A stretch of 64,000 bases of DNA from Rhodobacter sp. (GTDB lineage: Bacteria; Pseudomonadota; Alphaproteobacteria; Rhodobacterales; Rhodobacteraceae), in NCBI GenBank assembly GCA_030065095.1, contig JASJDP010000017.1, positions 186,001 through 250,000 on the forward strand. Reading direction: 5' to 3'. Position 1 is the stretch's first letter. Every line of letters starts with the position of its first letter. Below the pieces are notes generated by a model. That model was not told where the DNA came from, made no database searches, and saw only the letters and a program-made list of their open reading frames with translations. Shown here in pieces: positions 16,719-26,052 of this stretch. Both the position numbers and the translations under genes were made by a program.

Positions 16719-17729
16719 CTAAAACTCCGGGATCGGCGCTTGCAGTTCCTGCAACTCTTCGGCGTCAGTGCCCGCGATCTGCGCCAGCAATGCGTGCGCC
16801 ATGCCGCGCCCGGCGGCCTCGATGTCCTCATAGATCGTGTCGATCCGGGGGCGGAACAGGTCGAAGACGCGGCTGGTCTGTTTTGCGACAAGATCCACGT
16901 CGCGTCCGAGCCGCAGCCCCGCGTCGTAGATCGCCGCATTGGTCGCGATCGCCGCGATCTCGCCGGGGCAGATCCAGCCGTCGGGCGGATCGGGCTGGCC
17001 GAGCCGCAGCGAGATCCTGCCGTTCAGTTCGTCCGGAGAGCTGTTGAGATCGTAGTCCTGCGGCACCTCACCCGCGATGCCGGCGCTGCAAACCGCCTGC
17101 TGGAACCCCGAGATCATGTGCTCGGCAAAACTGTATTGCCGGGACGGCGGAATGATCGATACACGCCGCCGGCCCTTTTCGGCCAGCCGGTTCACCGCGA
17201 ACCGGGCGAAGGCGGCGTTGTCGTAGTCGAGCCAGGCATGGGACCCCACCTTGGTCCGCCCGTGGGTCACGAAGGGAAAGCCCGCATCGAGCAGGTACCT
17301 GACCCGCGCGTCCTGCGGTTCGGTCCGGGCAAAGATCATGCCGTCGGCAAGCCGGTTCTGCACGATGTGCCGGATCGGCCGCAACGGATCCTCGCCCAGT
17401 TGGTACTGGGTCAATGTCAGGTGATAGCGCGTGTCCCGGACGATGTCGGCCACGCCCGCGATCATCGAGCCGGAGAAATCGATGATCTCGCCATGCGGAT
17501 CCAGCACCAGTGCGATGACATTGGTTCGGCCCGTGCGCAGGCGTTGCGCGGCACGATCCGGAACATAGCCGATCTCGGCCGCCGCCTTGGCGATCACCGC
17601 CCGGGTCTTGGCAGCGATCAGCGGGTCGTCGGCGAGCGCGCGGCTGACCGTGGTGACGGCGAAACCGGTCATCTCGGCAATGGTGCGCAGTGTCGGTTTC
17701 GACCGAGCGGAATTTTCCGACAGGCTCAT
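16719..17729 (-). CDS. LacI-family transcriptional regulator of the sugar importer
   Basis: 336 residues. The N-terminal LacI helix-turn-helix is TLRTIAEMTGFAVTTVSRAL, followed by the hinge IGYVPDRAAQRLRTG and a periplasmic-binding-like effector domain. Similar to AglR/glucose-operon repressors. It is divergent from the ABC importer, whose binding-protein gene starts 227 bp away; LacI-type palindromes occur at 17759 and 17898. It therefore probably represses the importer and itself until a sugar binds. No strong ribosome site was seen before ATG 17729. Confidence 0.9.
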   Translation of the reverse strand: MSLSENSARSKPTLRTIAEMTGFAVTTVSRALADDPLIAAKTRAVIAKAAAEIGYVPDRAAQRLRTGRTNVIALVLDPHGEIIDFSGSMIAGVADIVRDTRYHLTLTQYQLGEDPLRPIRHIVQNRLADGMIFARTEPQDARVRYLLDAGFPFVTHGRTKVGSHAWLDYDNAAFARFAVNRLAEKGRRRVSIIPPSRQYSFAEHMISGFQQAVCSAGIAGEVPQDYDLNSSPDELNGRISLRLGQPDPPDGWICPGEIAAIATNAAIYDAGLRLGRDVDLVAKQTSRVFDLFRPRIDTIYEDIEAAGRGMAHALLAQIAGTDAEELQELQAPIPEF

Positions 17730-17758
17730 GCGGTGCGCGCCGCGACGTGCAGGGTGAA

Positions 17759-17772
17759 TGTGAGCGCTAACG
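17759..17772. promoter_or_regulatory. LacI-type palindrome near the regulator start
   Basis: TGTGAGCGCTAACG, an imperfect palindrome centred on CG inside AGCGCT, as LacI-family operators are. It lies 30 bp upstream of the regulator ATG and suits autoregulation. Confidence 0.45.
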
Positions 17773-17881
17773 GCTCGGGTGTGCCGCGATTCTCGCCCAA
17801 ATGCCCGATCCGTTCGACGTGAAAAACGCGACCAGTAATAAATTCAAAGGGTTGCATTGTCCTGCCTGAAGCGAATCCCGG

Positions 17882-17913
17882 TTGACAGCCACGCTATTTG
17901 TAACGTTATAAAT
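17882..17913 (+). promoter_or_regulatory. Promoter with overlapping LacI-type operator for the ABC importer
   Basis: A -35 TTGACA (17882-17887) is followed by AT-rich -10 candidates (GTTATA at 17905, 17-bp spacing; TATAAA at 17907, 19-bp spacing). The palindrome TTGTAACGTTATAA (17898-17911), centred on CG and matching at 6 of 7 positions per arm, covers the -10. A bound repressor would block RNA polymerase. Confidence 0.55.
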
Positions 17914-17955
17914 ACGCAACCGCAGGATCGGTTGCAACAATCCATGGGAGGAAAC

Positions 17956-19206
17956 ATGAAACGCATCACGAACACGCTGAAGGCCACAGTCGCGGTCTTC
18001 GCCTTGGGCACCGGCATGGCCGTTGCGGAAGACGTCGAGGTTCTGCACTGGTGGACCTCGGGCGGTGAAGCGGCAGCGCTCAACGTGCTGAAGCAGGACC
18101 TCGAAGCGCAGGGCATCGGCTGGCAGGACATGCCGGTCGCCGGCGGGGGCGGCGAACAGGCGATGACCGTGCTGCGCGCCCGCGTCACCGCCGGGGACGC
18201 CCCGACCGCCGTGCAGGCGCTTGGCTTTGACATCCTCGACTGGGGCGCACAGGGCGCTCTGGCGAACCTCAACGACCTGGCCGCGCAAGAGGGCTGGGAC
18301 GAAGTGGTGCCCGAGGCGCTGCAGGCCTTTGCCAAGTACGACGGCAAGTGGATTTCGGCGCCCGTCAACGTGCATTCGACGAACTGGGTCTGGGCCAACA
18401 AGGCCGTGCTGGACGCCAACGGCATCGCGATCCCGACCAACTGGGACGAGTTCGTCTCGGCCGTCGAGACGCTGGCCGCCGCCGGCGTCACGCCGATCGC
18501 TCATGGCGGGCAGGCCTGGCAGGATGCCACCGTCTTCGATGCCGTCGCCATGGGCGCCGGCGGGCCCGATTTCTACAAGGCGGCGTTCATCGACCTAGAC
18601 GAAGCGGCGCTGGGGTCGGACACCATGAAAGAGGCGTTCGACCGCATGGCCTTCATCCGGGCCCATGTGGACGAAAACTTTTCGGGCCGCGACTGGAACC
18701 TGGCGACCGCCATGGTCATCAACGGCGAGGCCGGGTTCCAGATGATGGGCGACTGGGCCAAGGGCGAATTCCTCAATGCCGGCAAGGTGCCGGGCGAGGA
18801 TTTCCTGTGCTTCCGGTTCCCGGGCACCCAGGACCAGGTGACGTTCAACGCCGACCAGTTCATGATGTTCGACCAGGGCGGCTCCGTCTCGGCCGAGCAG
18901 GCGGCGCTGGCCAGCGCGATCCTGTCGCCGTCGTTCCAGATCGCCTTTAACAAGGTGAAGGGGTCGGTCCCCGCGCGCACCGATGTGGCGGGCGACGAAC
19001 TCGATGCCTGTGGCCAGCAGGGCATGGCCGATCTGGCCTCTGCCGCGTCCTCGGGCAACCTCTTTGGCTCGATGGCGCATGGCCACGCCGCGCCCGCGTC
19101 GGTCAAAAACGCGATCTACGATGTCGTGACCGCGCATTTCAACGGCGAGTATGACAGCGAGACAGCCGTCGCGGAACTCGTCGACGCGGTGTCGATCGCC
19201 AAGTAA
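17956..19206 (+). CDS. Sugar ABC transporter binding protein (glucose/mannose type)
   Basis: 416 residues with a signal peptide ending AVA near residue 24; periplasmic. The mature start [20 protein letters not shown] and the segment [18 protein letters not shown] closely follow the GtsA/GltB glucose-binding proteins of Pseudomonas and relatives. It captures the sugar and delivers it to the two permeases. The ATG at 17956 has GGGAGGAAAC directly before it. First gene of a four-gene importer operon under the LacI regulator. Glucose or mannose is inferred from similarity only. Confidence 0.9.
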   Translation: MKRITNTLKATVAVFALGTGMAVAEDVEVLHWWTSGGEAAALNVLKQDLEAQGIGWQDMPVAGGGGEQAMTVLRARVTAGDAPTAVQALGFDILDWGAQGALANLNDLAAQEGWDEVVPEALQAFAKYDGKWISAPVNVHSTNWVWANKAVLDANGIAIPTNWDEFVSAVETLAAAGVTPIAHGGQAWQDATVFDAVAMGAGGPDFYKAAFIDLDEAALGSDTMKEAFDRMAFIRAHVDENFSGRDWNLATAMVINGEAGFQMMGDWAKGEFLNAGKVPGEDFLCFRFPGTQDQVTFNADQFMMFDQGGSVSAEQAALASAILSPSFQIAFNKVKGSVPARTDVAGDELDACGQQGMADLASAASSGNLFGSMAHGHAAPASVKNAIYDVVTAHFNGEYDSETAVAELVDAVSIAK

Positions 19207-19271
19207 GCCTCATCGCGGGGCGGCCGCGTCCGGGCCGCCCCGCAACTCCCCCGAAAGGAAAGGGCCCCGCA

Positions 19272-20165
19272 ATGGCGACCCGTGCCGAGGCGGATTTCCG
19301 AACCCGTTTGCAGAATTGGATCCCGAAGCTGGTGCTGTCGCCGTCGCTGGCGATGATGCTGGTCTTCGTCTACGGGTTCATTGCCTTTACCGTTTATCTC
19401 AGCTTTACCGACAGCCGGATGCTGCCGTCCTACGGCTGGGTCGGGTGGGAGAACTATTCCAAGCTTTGGCGCCTGTCGCATTGGGAGATCTCGCTGACCA
19501 ACATGGCGATCTTCGCCGGGCTCTACATCGTGATCTGCACCGCGATCGGGCTGATGCTGGCGATCTTCCTCGACCAGAAGATCCGCGGCGAGGGGTTCCT
19601 GCGGCCGCTTTACCTCTATCCCATGGCGCTCAGCTTCATCGTGACGGGGACCGCGTGGAAGTGGTTCCTCGATCCCGGCATCGGGCTGGAAAACGTGATG
19701 CATACCTGGGGGTGGGAAAGCTTCAGCTTCGACTGGATCAAGAACCGCGATTTCGCGATCTACACGGTGATCCTGGCAGCGGTCTGGCAGACCTCGGGCT
19801 TCGTCATGGCGATGTTCCTGGCAGGCCTGCGCGGCATCGATAACGAGATCCTCAAGGCCGCGCAGATGGACGGGGCCAGCAACTGGAACCTCTATCGGCG
19901 GATCATCATCCCGCAGCTTCGGCCCGCGTTCCTGTCGGCCTTCGTGATCCTGGCACATCTGGCGATCAAGACCTTCGACCTGGTCATCGCGCTCACCGGC
20001 GGCGGGCCCGGGCGGGCCACCGAACTGCCCGCGACCTTCATGTATTCCTACACCTTCACCCGGAACCAGATGGGCATCGGCGCGGCCTCTGCCGTGATCA
20101 TGCTGATAACCATCGCGGCGATCATGATCCCCTATCTCTACGCCGAACTGCGGGAGAAGAAGTAA
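19272..20165 (+). CDS. Sugar ABC transporter permease (first)
   Basis: 297 residues, six predicted membrane helices. The permease EAA loop reads EILKAAQMDGASNWNLYRRIIIPQLRP near residues 195-220, the site that contacts the ATPase. MalF-like partner of the next gene. Ribosome site AAGGAAAGG. Its stop overlaps the next ATG (TAATG). Confidence 0.92.
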   Translation: MATRAEADFRTRLQNWIPKLVLSPSLAMMLVFVYGFIAFTVYLSFTDSRMLPSYGWVGWENYSKLWRLSHWEISLTNMAIFAGLYIVICTAIGLMLAIFLDQKIRGEGFLRPLYLYPMALSFIVTGTAWKWFLDPGIGLENVMHTWGWESFSFDWIKNRDFAIYTVILAAVWQTSGFVMAMFLAGLRGIDNEILKAAQMDGASNWNLYRRIIIPQLRPAFLSAFVILAHLAIKTFDLVIALTGGGPGRATELPATFMYSYTFTRNQMGIGAASAVIMLITIAAIMIPYLYAELREKK

Positions 20166-21046
20166 TGGCGCAGGCGACCCAGGATACCGCCATCCGCACC
20201 GGCCGCGTCACCCGAACGCTGATCTACCTGGTGCTGCTGCTCTTCGCGCTGTTCTACATGCTGCCGCTTTATGTGATGGTCGTGAACAGCCTCAAGCCGC
20301 TCGACGAAATCACCGGCGGCGGCATGATGAACCTGCCCGAGATGTGGACGCTGGAGCCCTGGCGCAAGGCGTGGTCCGAAGCGCAGATCGGGGTGGAGCC
20401 GACGGGGTTGAAGCCCTACTTCTGGAATTCGATCCAGATGGTGGTGCCGGCCGTTGCGCTGTCGACGGTGCTGGGCGCGCTGAACGGCTACGTGCTGACG
20501 AAGTGGCGGTTCAAATACGACACGATCCTCTTCGGGCTGATGCTGTTCGCCTGCTTCATCCCGTTCCAGATCGTGCTGATTCCGATGGCCCGCGTGCTGG
20601 GCGTTCTGGGGCTGGCCGGGTCGGTCTGGGGGCTGGTTCTGGTGCATCTGGTCTACGGCATCGGCTTCACGACGCTCTATTTCCGAAACTACTATGCCGT
20701 CTTTCCGACCGAGCTGGTGCGGGCGGCGCAGATCGACGGGGCCGGGTTCTTCCAGATCTTCTGGCGCATCCTGTTGCCGTCCTCGGGGCCGATCGCGGTG
20801 GTGTCCGTCATCTGGCAGTTCACCAATATCTGGAACGACTTTCTGTTCGGCGCGTCCTTCGCCGCCGGTGACGGGGCGCCGATGACCGTGGCGCTGAACA
20901 ATCTGGTGCAGTCATCGACGGGTGTGAAGGAATACAACGTGCATTTCGCCGGCGCGATCCTGGCCGCCACGCCCACGCTGCTCGTCTACATCGTTGCGGG
21001 CCGCTACTTCGTGCGCGGACTGATGGCAGGGAGCGTGAAGGGATGA
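20165..21046 (+). CDS. Sugar ABC transporter permease (second)
   Basis: 293 residues, six predicted helices, MalG-like. The EAA loop is ELVRAAQIDGAGFFQIFWRILLP near residues 180-200. With the preceding permease it forms the membrane channel of the importer. A 23-bp palindrome separates it from the ATPase gene. Confidence 0.92.
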   Translation: MAQATQDTAIRTGRVTRTLIYLVLLLFALFYMLPLYVMVVNSLKPLDEITGGGMMNLPEMWTLEPWRKAWSEAQIGVEPTGLKPYFWNSIQMVVPAVALSTVLGALNGYVLTKWRFKYDTILFGLMLFACFIPFQIVLIPMARVLGVLGLAGSVWGLVLVHLVYGIGFTTLYFRNYYAVFPTELVRAAQIDGAGFFQIFWRILLPSSGPIAVVSVIWQFTNIWNDFLFGASFAAGDGAPMTVALNNLVQSSTGVKEYNVHFAGAILAATPTLLVYIVAGRYFVRGLMAGSVKG

Positions 21047-21047
21047 G

Positions 21048-21070
21048 ACGAATTTTCGACGAAAATTCGT
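21048..21070. repeat. 23-bp perfect palindrome between permease and ATPase genes
   Basis: Two 11-bp arms, ACGAATTTTCG and CGAAAATTCGT, flank a single A. It begins right after the permease stop. In RNA it would give a hairpin of about 9 bp with no T-run, so partial termination or mRNA-end protection is more likely than full termination. Confidence 0.7.
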
Positions 21071-21109
21071 GCGCCGCCGGGCGCGCAACAACATGGGGCA
21101 GGACCTGAC

Positions 21110-22225
21110 ATGGGCTTTCTCGACATCCGAAACGCCACCAAATCCTACGGCGCCGTCGAGGTGCTGCATCAGGTCGATATCGCCGTGGAAGAAGGCGAAT
21201 TCCTGGTCCTCGTCGGCCCCTCGGGCTGCGGCAAGTCCACGCTGCTGAACATGATCGCCGGGCTTGAGGACATCACCAGCGGCGAGATCGCGATCAAGGG
21301 CAACGTGGTGAACGGGGTCCACCCGTCCAAGCGCAACATCGCCATGGTGTTCCAGTCCTACGCGCTTTACCCCAACATGACCGTGGCCCAGAACATCACC
21401 TTCGGGCTGGAGATGCACGGCGTCCCCAAGGCGGACCGCGACACGGCCATGCAGGAGGTCGCCAAGCTGTTGCAGATCGAGCAGCTTCTGTCGCGCAAGC
21501 CCGGTCAGCTTTCGGGCGGCCAGCGCCAGCGGGTCGCGATGGGCCGCGCGCTGGTGCGCGACCCGGACGTGTTTCTGTTCGACGAGCCGCTTTCGAACCT
21601 CGACGCCAAACTGCGCGTCGATATGCGGACCGAGATCAAGAAGCTGCACCAGAAACTCGGCACCACGATCGTATACGTCACCCACGACCAGATCGAGGCG
21701 ATGACGCTGTCGACCCGCATTGCGGTGATGAACGGCGGCTATGTGCAACAGCTCGGCACGCCGAAGGAGATCTACGACAACCCCGCGAACCTTTTTGTTG
21801 CGTCCTTCATGGGCTCGCCCTCGATGAATCTCGTCCCCGTGACCGTGCGCGCCGAGGCAAACGCGATCTATGCCGTGACCACGACCGAATCGAATGGCGA
21901 GATCAAGCTCGCCTTTCCCGAGCCCACGCCAGCGCTGAAAGCCTATGACGGTCAGCAGATCACGCTTGGCATCCGGCCCGAGGCGATCACCGACCCCGAC
22001 GGCGCCGACCGGAAATCGACCCATGTCGAGACGCTGCGGGCCCAGGTCGAGGTGACCGAGCCCGCGGGGTCCGACACCTTCGTCACATGCCATCTGGGCG
22101 GCACCGAATGCATCGCCCGGATGCGTGCCGATGCCGATGTGGCGCCCGGCCAGGTGTTCGATTTCGCCGTCAACATGGAAAAGGCCGTGCCGTTTGACCC
22201 GAGATCCGAGAACCGGATCTTCTGA
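21110..22225 (+). CDS. Sugar ABC transporter ATPase (MalK/UgpC type)
   Basis: 371 residues. Walker A GPSGCGKST near residue 38, Q-loop in VFQSYALYPNMT, signature LSGGQRQRVAMGRAL, Walker B DVFLFDEPLSNLD and switch His in YVTHDQIEAMT. The C-terminal ~130 residues are the OB-fold (TOBE) domain of MalK-type subunits. It powers the importer at the inner face of the membrane. Last gene of the operon. Confidence 0.94.
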   Translation: MGFLDIRNATKSYGAVEVLHQVDIAVEEGEFLVLVGPSGCGKSTLLNMIAGLEDITSGEIAIKGNVVNGVHPSKRNIAMVFQSYALYPNMTVAQNITFGLEMHGVPKADRDTAMQEVAKLLQIEQLLSRKPGQLSGGQRQRVAMGRALVRDPDVFLFDEPLSNLDAKLRVDMRTEIKKLHQKLGTTIVYVTHDQIEAMTLSTRIAVMNGGYVQQLGTPKEIYDNPANLFVASFMGSPSMNLVPVTVRAEANAIYAVTTTESNGEIKLAFPEPTPALKAYDGQQITLGIRPEAITDPDGADRKSTHVETLRAQVEVTEPAGSDTFVTCHLGGTECIARMRADADVAPGQVFDFAVNMEKAVPFDPRSENRIF

Positions 22226-22270
22226 CGGCCCAATGCCCTATATCGGAATTCCCCCGGCGCCCACGTCAAG

Positions 22271-23023
22271 TCAGCCGGTAATTTCGGTGGCGAGCGCGTA
22301 ACGTTCGAGTTCGTTGGGAAGCAGAATGTAGATGTCTTCGGGCGGCGTTGACAAGGCGTGCTGCATGAGCCGCAGATCGATGCCCATCGTGTCGAGGTAG
22401 ACCAGGACCTCGCCTTGGCCGCGCTGGATGTCCTCGACCGCCAGAAAGGCCGGCAGCGCGGTGTTCTCGCCGAAATAGTGCTGGTGCACGCCGACATAGG
22501 CCTCTTCGTGCACCCTTCGCTCGGTGCCCGCGGCGAGGATGTAGGGGCATGCAGAGAGGCAGACCTGGCCCTGGCGAACCTCGGTCGTGGCGCCCCCGGC
22601 GCGCAGGCGGTCGCCGATGGCAAGCGCGTCGGTGACGGAGCCGCCGGTGCTGTGCAGTGCGATCGTGGCGGGCAAAGGGCGTGCTGCCAGCCAGTCGGTA
22701 AAGCGATCCGCGTCGCCGTCGGCGATGGCGCCGGTAAGCGTCAGCGTGTCGCCATCCACCTCAAACAAAAGCCGCGACGGCATGTCTGACGTGCCGGGCA
22801 CGCCCGGGCCGGTGGGCACGCGGCGGCGGTCGTAGCGACGGGTCTGATCGCCGGGTTCGACCGGCTGGGTGAGGCGGGGCGCGTCCGGCGACAGCAGCGC
22901 GGCGCGGGGCAGAACGCGCGCGATGTCGCTGGCGAGGAGGATCGCAGCGATGGCGATCTGGACGCCGAGGATCAGCTTTATCCCCAAAGCGGCCGACCAG
23001 CGGCGGCGCGTGCGTTCAGTCAT
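22271..23023 (-). CDS. ClpP/crotonase-like exported protein (COG3904 type)
   Basis: 250 residues with an N-terminal membrane anchor (residues 12-30) and a periplasmic domain resembling predicted periplasmic ClpP-like proteins. Landmarks are IALHSTGGSVTDALAIGDRLR, VCLSACPYILAAG and VGVHQHYFG; the Ser in CLSAC and the His in VGVHQHY match the usual places of a Ser-His pair. Proteolysis is only inferred. Its start lies inside the end of the upstream membrane-protein gene (8-bp overlap), so the two are co-translated. Confidence 0.75.
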   Translation of the reverse strand: MTERTRRRWSAALGIKLILGVQIAIAAILLASDIARVLPRAALLSPDAPRLTQPVEPGDQTRRYDRRRVPTGPGVPGTSDMPSRLLFEVDGDTLTLTGAIADGDADRFTDWLAARPLPATIALHSTGGSVTDALAIGDRLRAGGATTEVRQGQVCLSACPYILAAGTERRVHEEAYVGVHQHYFGENTALPAFLAVEDIQRGQGEVLVYLDTMGIDLRLMQHALSTPPEDIYILLPNELERYALATEITG

Positions 23024-24308
23024 CGGGCGCGGCCTTCAGCGGCTGGACCTTGGGCGGGGCCGTGTCCCTGGCCGCGTCTCCAGGCTGGGCGCGTTGCAGA
23101 GCGATCTCGACGTCGCGGATGGCCGCCAGGGCGGCGCGGAATTCGGCCATGGTCAGGGTATCCTCGACCCCGGCCCGTCCGCGACCCGACCGGATCGCCG
23201 CCTGGGTGATGGCGACGATGAAGACCAGCACCGCGGGAAGCAGGTCGATGGCGATCGCCCCGGCCCAGGAGGGAACGAAGTTTTCGGCGTAAAGGATCAC
23301 CGCGTCGGCGGCGGAGACAGGCGTGTAGGTCGTGTCTGGCGGCGGCGGCATGGCGATCACCGCCTCGGCAGCCTGGCGCAGCGTGTCTGCGCGCTGTCCC
23401 AGCACCTGCAGCACCGAGGCGACGGTGGCCTGCTGTTCACCGCGGAGCGTATCGAGTTCCGGCAGCACCACCGAGGCCGACAGATCGCGCGCGGCGCGTT
23501 CAACCAGCGGCGCGACGGACAATTGGCGCAAGGTGGTGATGACACCTGCCAGCCGCACGGCCTCTTCGCTGAAAAGCACACTGCGCGCCTCGACCGCGCC
23601 GGGTTCGACGGTCAGCGCCCGCATCCGGCTGAGGATCGCGTTGCCCTCGGCAAAGGCGGCTTCGACCGGGGCGGTCTGGCTGGCGATCTGGGTCTCGAGC
23701 GCGCTCAGTTCCTCGGACTTTTGGCGAAGCAGTCGGAACACCGCGCCCCGGCCGGCAAGGCCGGACAGCTGGCCACCGGCTTCCTGCTCGCTGAGATCCT
23801 CGAAGCTTTGGCGCGCGCGTGCGACGTCGCGCTGCAGGCCCTGGGCGCTGACGGCGATGGAATGGGTGCGTTCGAGCGAGGCCTGATAGTCCTGCACGGT
23901 TCTGGCGAGGTGCTGTTCCACCGCGGCGGCCCCGGCCAGTGCGGCGGCGTTGAGCCAGGAGGACATGGCGACGATGGCCAGCGATCCGGCGATCATCGAC
24001 ACCACGAGGCCGATTCGGGCGCCGATGGTCCGCACGGCGGGCAGAAGGCGCATCAGGTAGGACCAGAAGACGAAGATGCCGACCGAAACCGCGATGGAAT
24101 AGGCCATGGCCGCGAAGAAGCTGAGCGCGCCATTGTCGTCGAGCAGCGAGGAGACGCCCAGATAGGTATAGATGCCCGAGGCCACGGCCAGCACGGCCAG
24201 CGCGGCCGAGGTGAAGCCGTCGAGCCAGCCGAGGTGGCCTTCGAGTTCCTGGGCGTAGCGCAGCCCATGCGCTTCGGCCCGGGACAGCGTCGCGTGGTCT
24301 TCCGCCAT
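23016..24308 (-). CDS. Membrane protein with a long helical central domain, unknown function
   Basis: 430 residues, family not recognised. Three hydrophobic helices near residues 35-55, 65-85 and 95-125, then a long Ala/Glu/Gln/Arg-rich helical, coiled-coil-prone part (about 130-310), then one more helix near 345-370 and a cytoplasmic tail. The topology puts the helical part on one side of the membrane like a stalk. The ATG has GGAG at good spacing. Coupled to the ClpP-like gene behind it, which suggests a joint envelope role. Confidence 0.75.
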   Translation of the reverse strand: MAEDHATLSRAEAHGLRYAQELEGHLGWLDGFTSAALAVLAVASGIYTYLGVSSLLDDNGALSFFAAMAYSIAVSVGIFVFWSYLMRLLPAVRTIGARIGLVVSMIAGSLAIVAMSSWLNAAALAGAAAVEQHLARTVQDYQASLERTHSIAVSAQGLQRDVARARQSFEDLSEQEAGGQLSGLAGRGAVFRLLRQKSEELSALETQIASQTAPVEAAFAEGNAILSRMRALTVEPGAVEARSVLFSEEAVRLAGVITTLRQLSVAPLVERAARDLSASVVLPELDTLRGEQQATVASVLQVLGQRADTLRQAAEAVIAMPPPPDTTYTPVSAADAVILYAENFVPSWAGAIAIDLLPAVLVFIVAITQAAIRSGRGRAGVEDTLTMAEFRAALAAIRDVEIALQRAQPGDAARDTAPPKVQPLKAAPDD

Positions 24309-24458
24309 TGGGATCTCCTTGCTGGCGCGGCACCCTTATAGGCAGCGATCCGGGGAATTTGGAGTATGTCCAGAGGATCGGCAAGGACCCGCCTGCGGCA
24401 GAAGGTAACCTTGGCGCCGCCCGGCAGGCCGCTAAGTTCAGGACTAAAGGAGTTTGCC

Positions 24459-24764
24459 ATGCCCAAGCTTGTCCGGTTCTACATCCGCCACACGATCATC
24501 GGCTTTGCCATTGCGGCGGCATTTGTGGCGATGCTGCTTTGGTTCAATGTCGCCAATCTGTGGCATCTGATCTCGACCTCGGATGTGGGGCTGCTGGCGG
24601 CGTTTCTACTGGTGATGTTCCACGGGATCGTGTTTTCCGGCGTGCAATTCGGGGTAGCGATCATGCGCATGGGCGAGGATGACGGCGGATCCGGCGGCAA
24701 GCGCGATGAACTGCCGCTGCACGAAGCGGTTCCGGTACCGGTCCGGTCCGGCGAACGCCGCTGA
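24459..24764 (+). CDS. Small two-helix membrane protein
   Basis: 101 residues. Two hydrophobic helices (about 11-35 and 44-68) and a short charged tail with GEDDGGSGGK. AAAGGAG stands 6 bp before the ATG. Conserved small membrane proteins of this form occur in Rhodobacterales, but no function is known. Divergent from the membrane-stalk gene; repeat copy 3 lies downstream. Confidence 0.7.
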   Translation: MPKLVRFYIRHTIIGFAIAAAFVAMLLWFNVANLWHLISTSDVGLLAAFLLVMFHGIVFSGVQFGVAIMRMGEDDGGSGGKRDELPLHEAVPVPVRSGERR

Positions 24765-24804
24765 AGCAGGAAATATCTTGGTGGAACGGCCTGCTAAGGG
24801 TTCT

Positions 24805-25038
24805 GGCTTGCGGCGGGTGTTAGCGTTCTGTTTTCAGGCGCGGAATCTAGGCCGCAGGCCGCCGCGCCATCGCGGACCCAGGCCGAAGGGGAGGCGATTT
24901 TCTGACCGCGCGTGTCGTCGGATTGAGGCCGTTCGGACTTTGCCGGGATAAATCGAGCCGTTCAAAGGTTCGGTTCGCCTGCCCGCAGGTCGGCGATGGC
25001 CCGGCTCCTTACTTAATCGGCAACGTCCGCTCCAGGCC
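24805..25038 (-). repeat. Dispersed nested-palindrome repeat, copy 3
   Basis: The most diverged copy, same orientation as copy 1. The right end GCTCCAGGCC is exact; the left end (GGCTTGCGGC) has drifted. The conserved centre is CGTTCGGACTTTGCCGGGA followed by TAAATCGAGCCGTTC. It lies between convergent genes. From 25039 to 25327 (289 bp) I see no gene, repeat or RNA. Confidence 0.8.
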
Positions 25039-25327
25039 AGCAGCCGACGTTGCGGTTGTCCCGGACCGCACCGCGCCATCGGGCTCCACGCGTCCGTCGG
25101 ATTGCCTGCATGGATGCCGGAAGGAAGCGGCGGGACCGCCGGCAAACGTGGAGGGATTGAATTCCCGAGGACCTGCATACACAGGTGGGCGCCAGGTAAC
25201 GAGGCCAGGACCCCGACAGAGCCGGCTCCCTCGGAATTGAGTAAGGCCACCGGAATTGGACCTCTCACAGGATGGGCAGTGCCCGCCACCGGGTGACATA
25301 TGCCGCGCGGCGGGGCGCGGCAAGGGC

Positions 25328-25738
25328 CTATGCTGCGGCAGCGTGGTCGCGCAGGGTGTTCAGGTGGTCATCCCAGCCCTTGTCGAGGGCGAGTATCAGG
25401 CCAAAGCCCTCGGCGTCATCGGTCAGGCCCGAATGTTCCAGGTTGAGCCGCGTCCCGCCGGGGACGTCGTCCAATGTCCATTTGACCGTGCTGGACGCGC
25501 CCTGCATCGGGCCGATGGCGAAAGTGTATTCCAAAAGATCATGCGGATCCGATGTCAGGACGGTGCCGTAGCCCAGTTCCTTGCCGCTCTCCTGACCGAA
25601 TATCTTGTAGTCACGCCCGGCGGCGAGGTCGGTGTCGTAACGGTGGAACCAGGTTTTCACCTTGTCGATCTCGGTGAGAAAGCTCCAGACGGTGGCCTTG
25701 CTGGCCTTAAGATAGATGGATTTTCGGATCGTGGTCAT
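25328..25738 (-). CDS. SRPBCC/AHSA1-type protein
   Basis: 136 residues of the START-like AHSA1 fold: the start RKSIYLKASKATVWSFLTEIDKVKTWF, then GTVLTSDPHDLLEYTF and VKWTLDDVPGGTRLNLEHSGL. These are small ligand-binding proteins. The pairing of an ArsR regulator with an AHSA1 protein is a common bacterial arrangement, and here the start overlaps the ArsR stop (ATGA). Ligand unknown. Confidence 0.88.
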   Translation of the reverse strand: MTTIRKSIYLKASKATVWSFLTEIDKVKTWFHRYDTDLAAGRDYKIFGQESGKELGYGTVLTSDPHDLLEYTFAIGPMQGASSTVKWTLDDVPGGTRLNLEHSGLTDDAEGFGLILALDKGWDDHLNTLRDHAAAA

Positions 25739-26052
25739 TGCAGGTCCCTTTCGATGGCGGATTTCAGGTCGGCGAGGCGGTCGTCCCAGGCGGCATCGAG
25801 CTGCGTGATCCAGTCCGACACAGGTTTCAGCGCACCCGGACGCAGGCGGTTGACGCGTTCGCGGCCTCGCGGCTCGACCTCGATCAGGCGGCCCTCTTCG
25901 AGGATCGTCAGATGTTTCTTGACCGCGGCGCGCGTCATGGGGAAGGCCTCGGTCACTTCGCCGATGGTCATTTCTGATTGCGCGAGCAGGGTGAGGATGC
26001 CCCGGCGGGTCGGGTCGGCCAAAGCCCGGAACGCGGATTGCAGCGGTTCCAT
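25735..26052 (-). CDS. ArsR-family transcriptional regulator
   Basis: 105 residues. Winged helix-turn-helix with FRALADPTRRGILTLLAQSEM, then MTIGEVTEAF and the recognition helix MTRAAVKKHLTILEEGRLIEVEPRGRE. No metal-binding CVC motif, so it belongs to the metal-independent group linked to AHSA1 proteins. Middle gene of a three-gene operon; likely binds the paired palindromes at 26483-26525. The ATG touches the cupin stop (TGATG). Confidence 0.9.
   Translation of the reverse strand: MEPLQSAFRALADPTRRGILTLLAQSEMTIGEVTEAFPMTRAAVKKHLTILEEGRLIEVEPRGRERVNRLRPGALKPVSDWITQLDAAWDDRLADLKSAIERDLQ

Noticed and set aside
20912-22093. 393-codon antisense frame opposite the ABC ATPase
   Set aside because: The ATPase on the other strand has all ABC motifs; the antisense product is low-complexity His/Arg/Gly.
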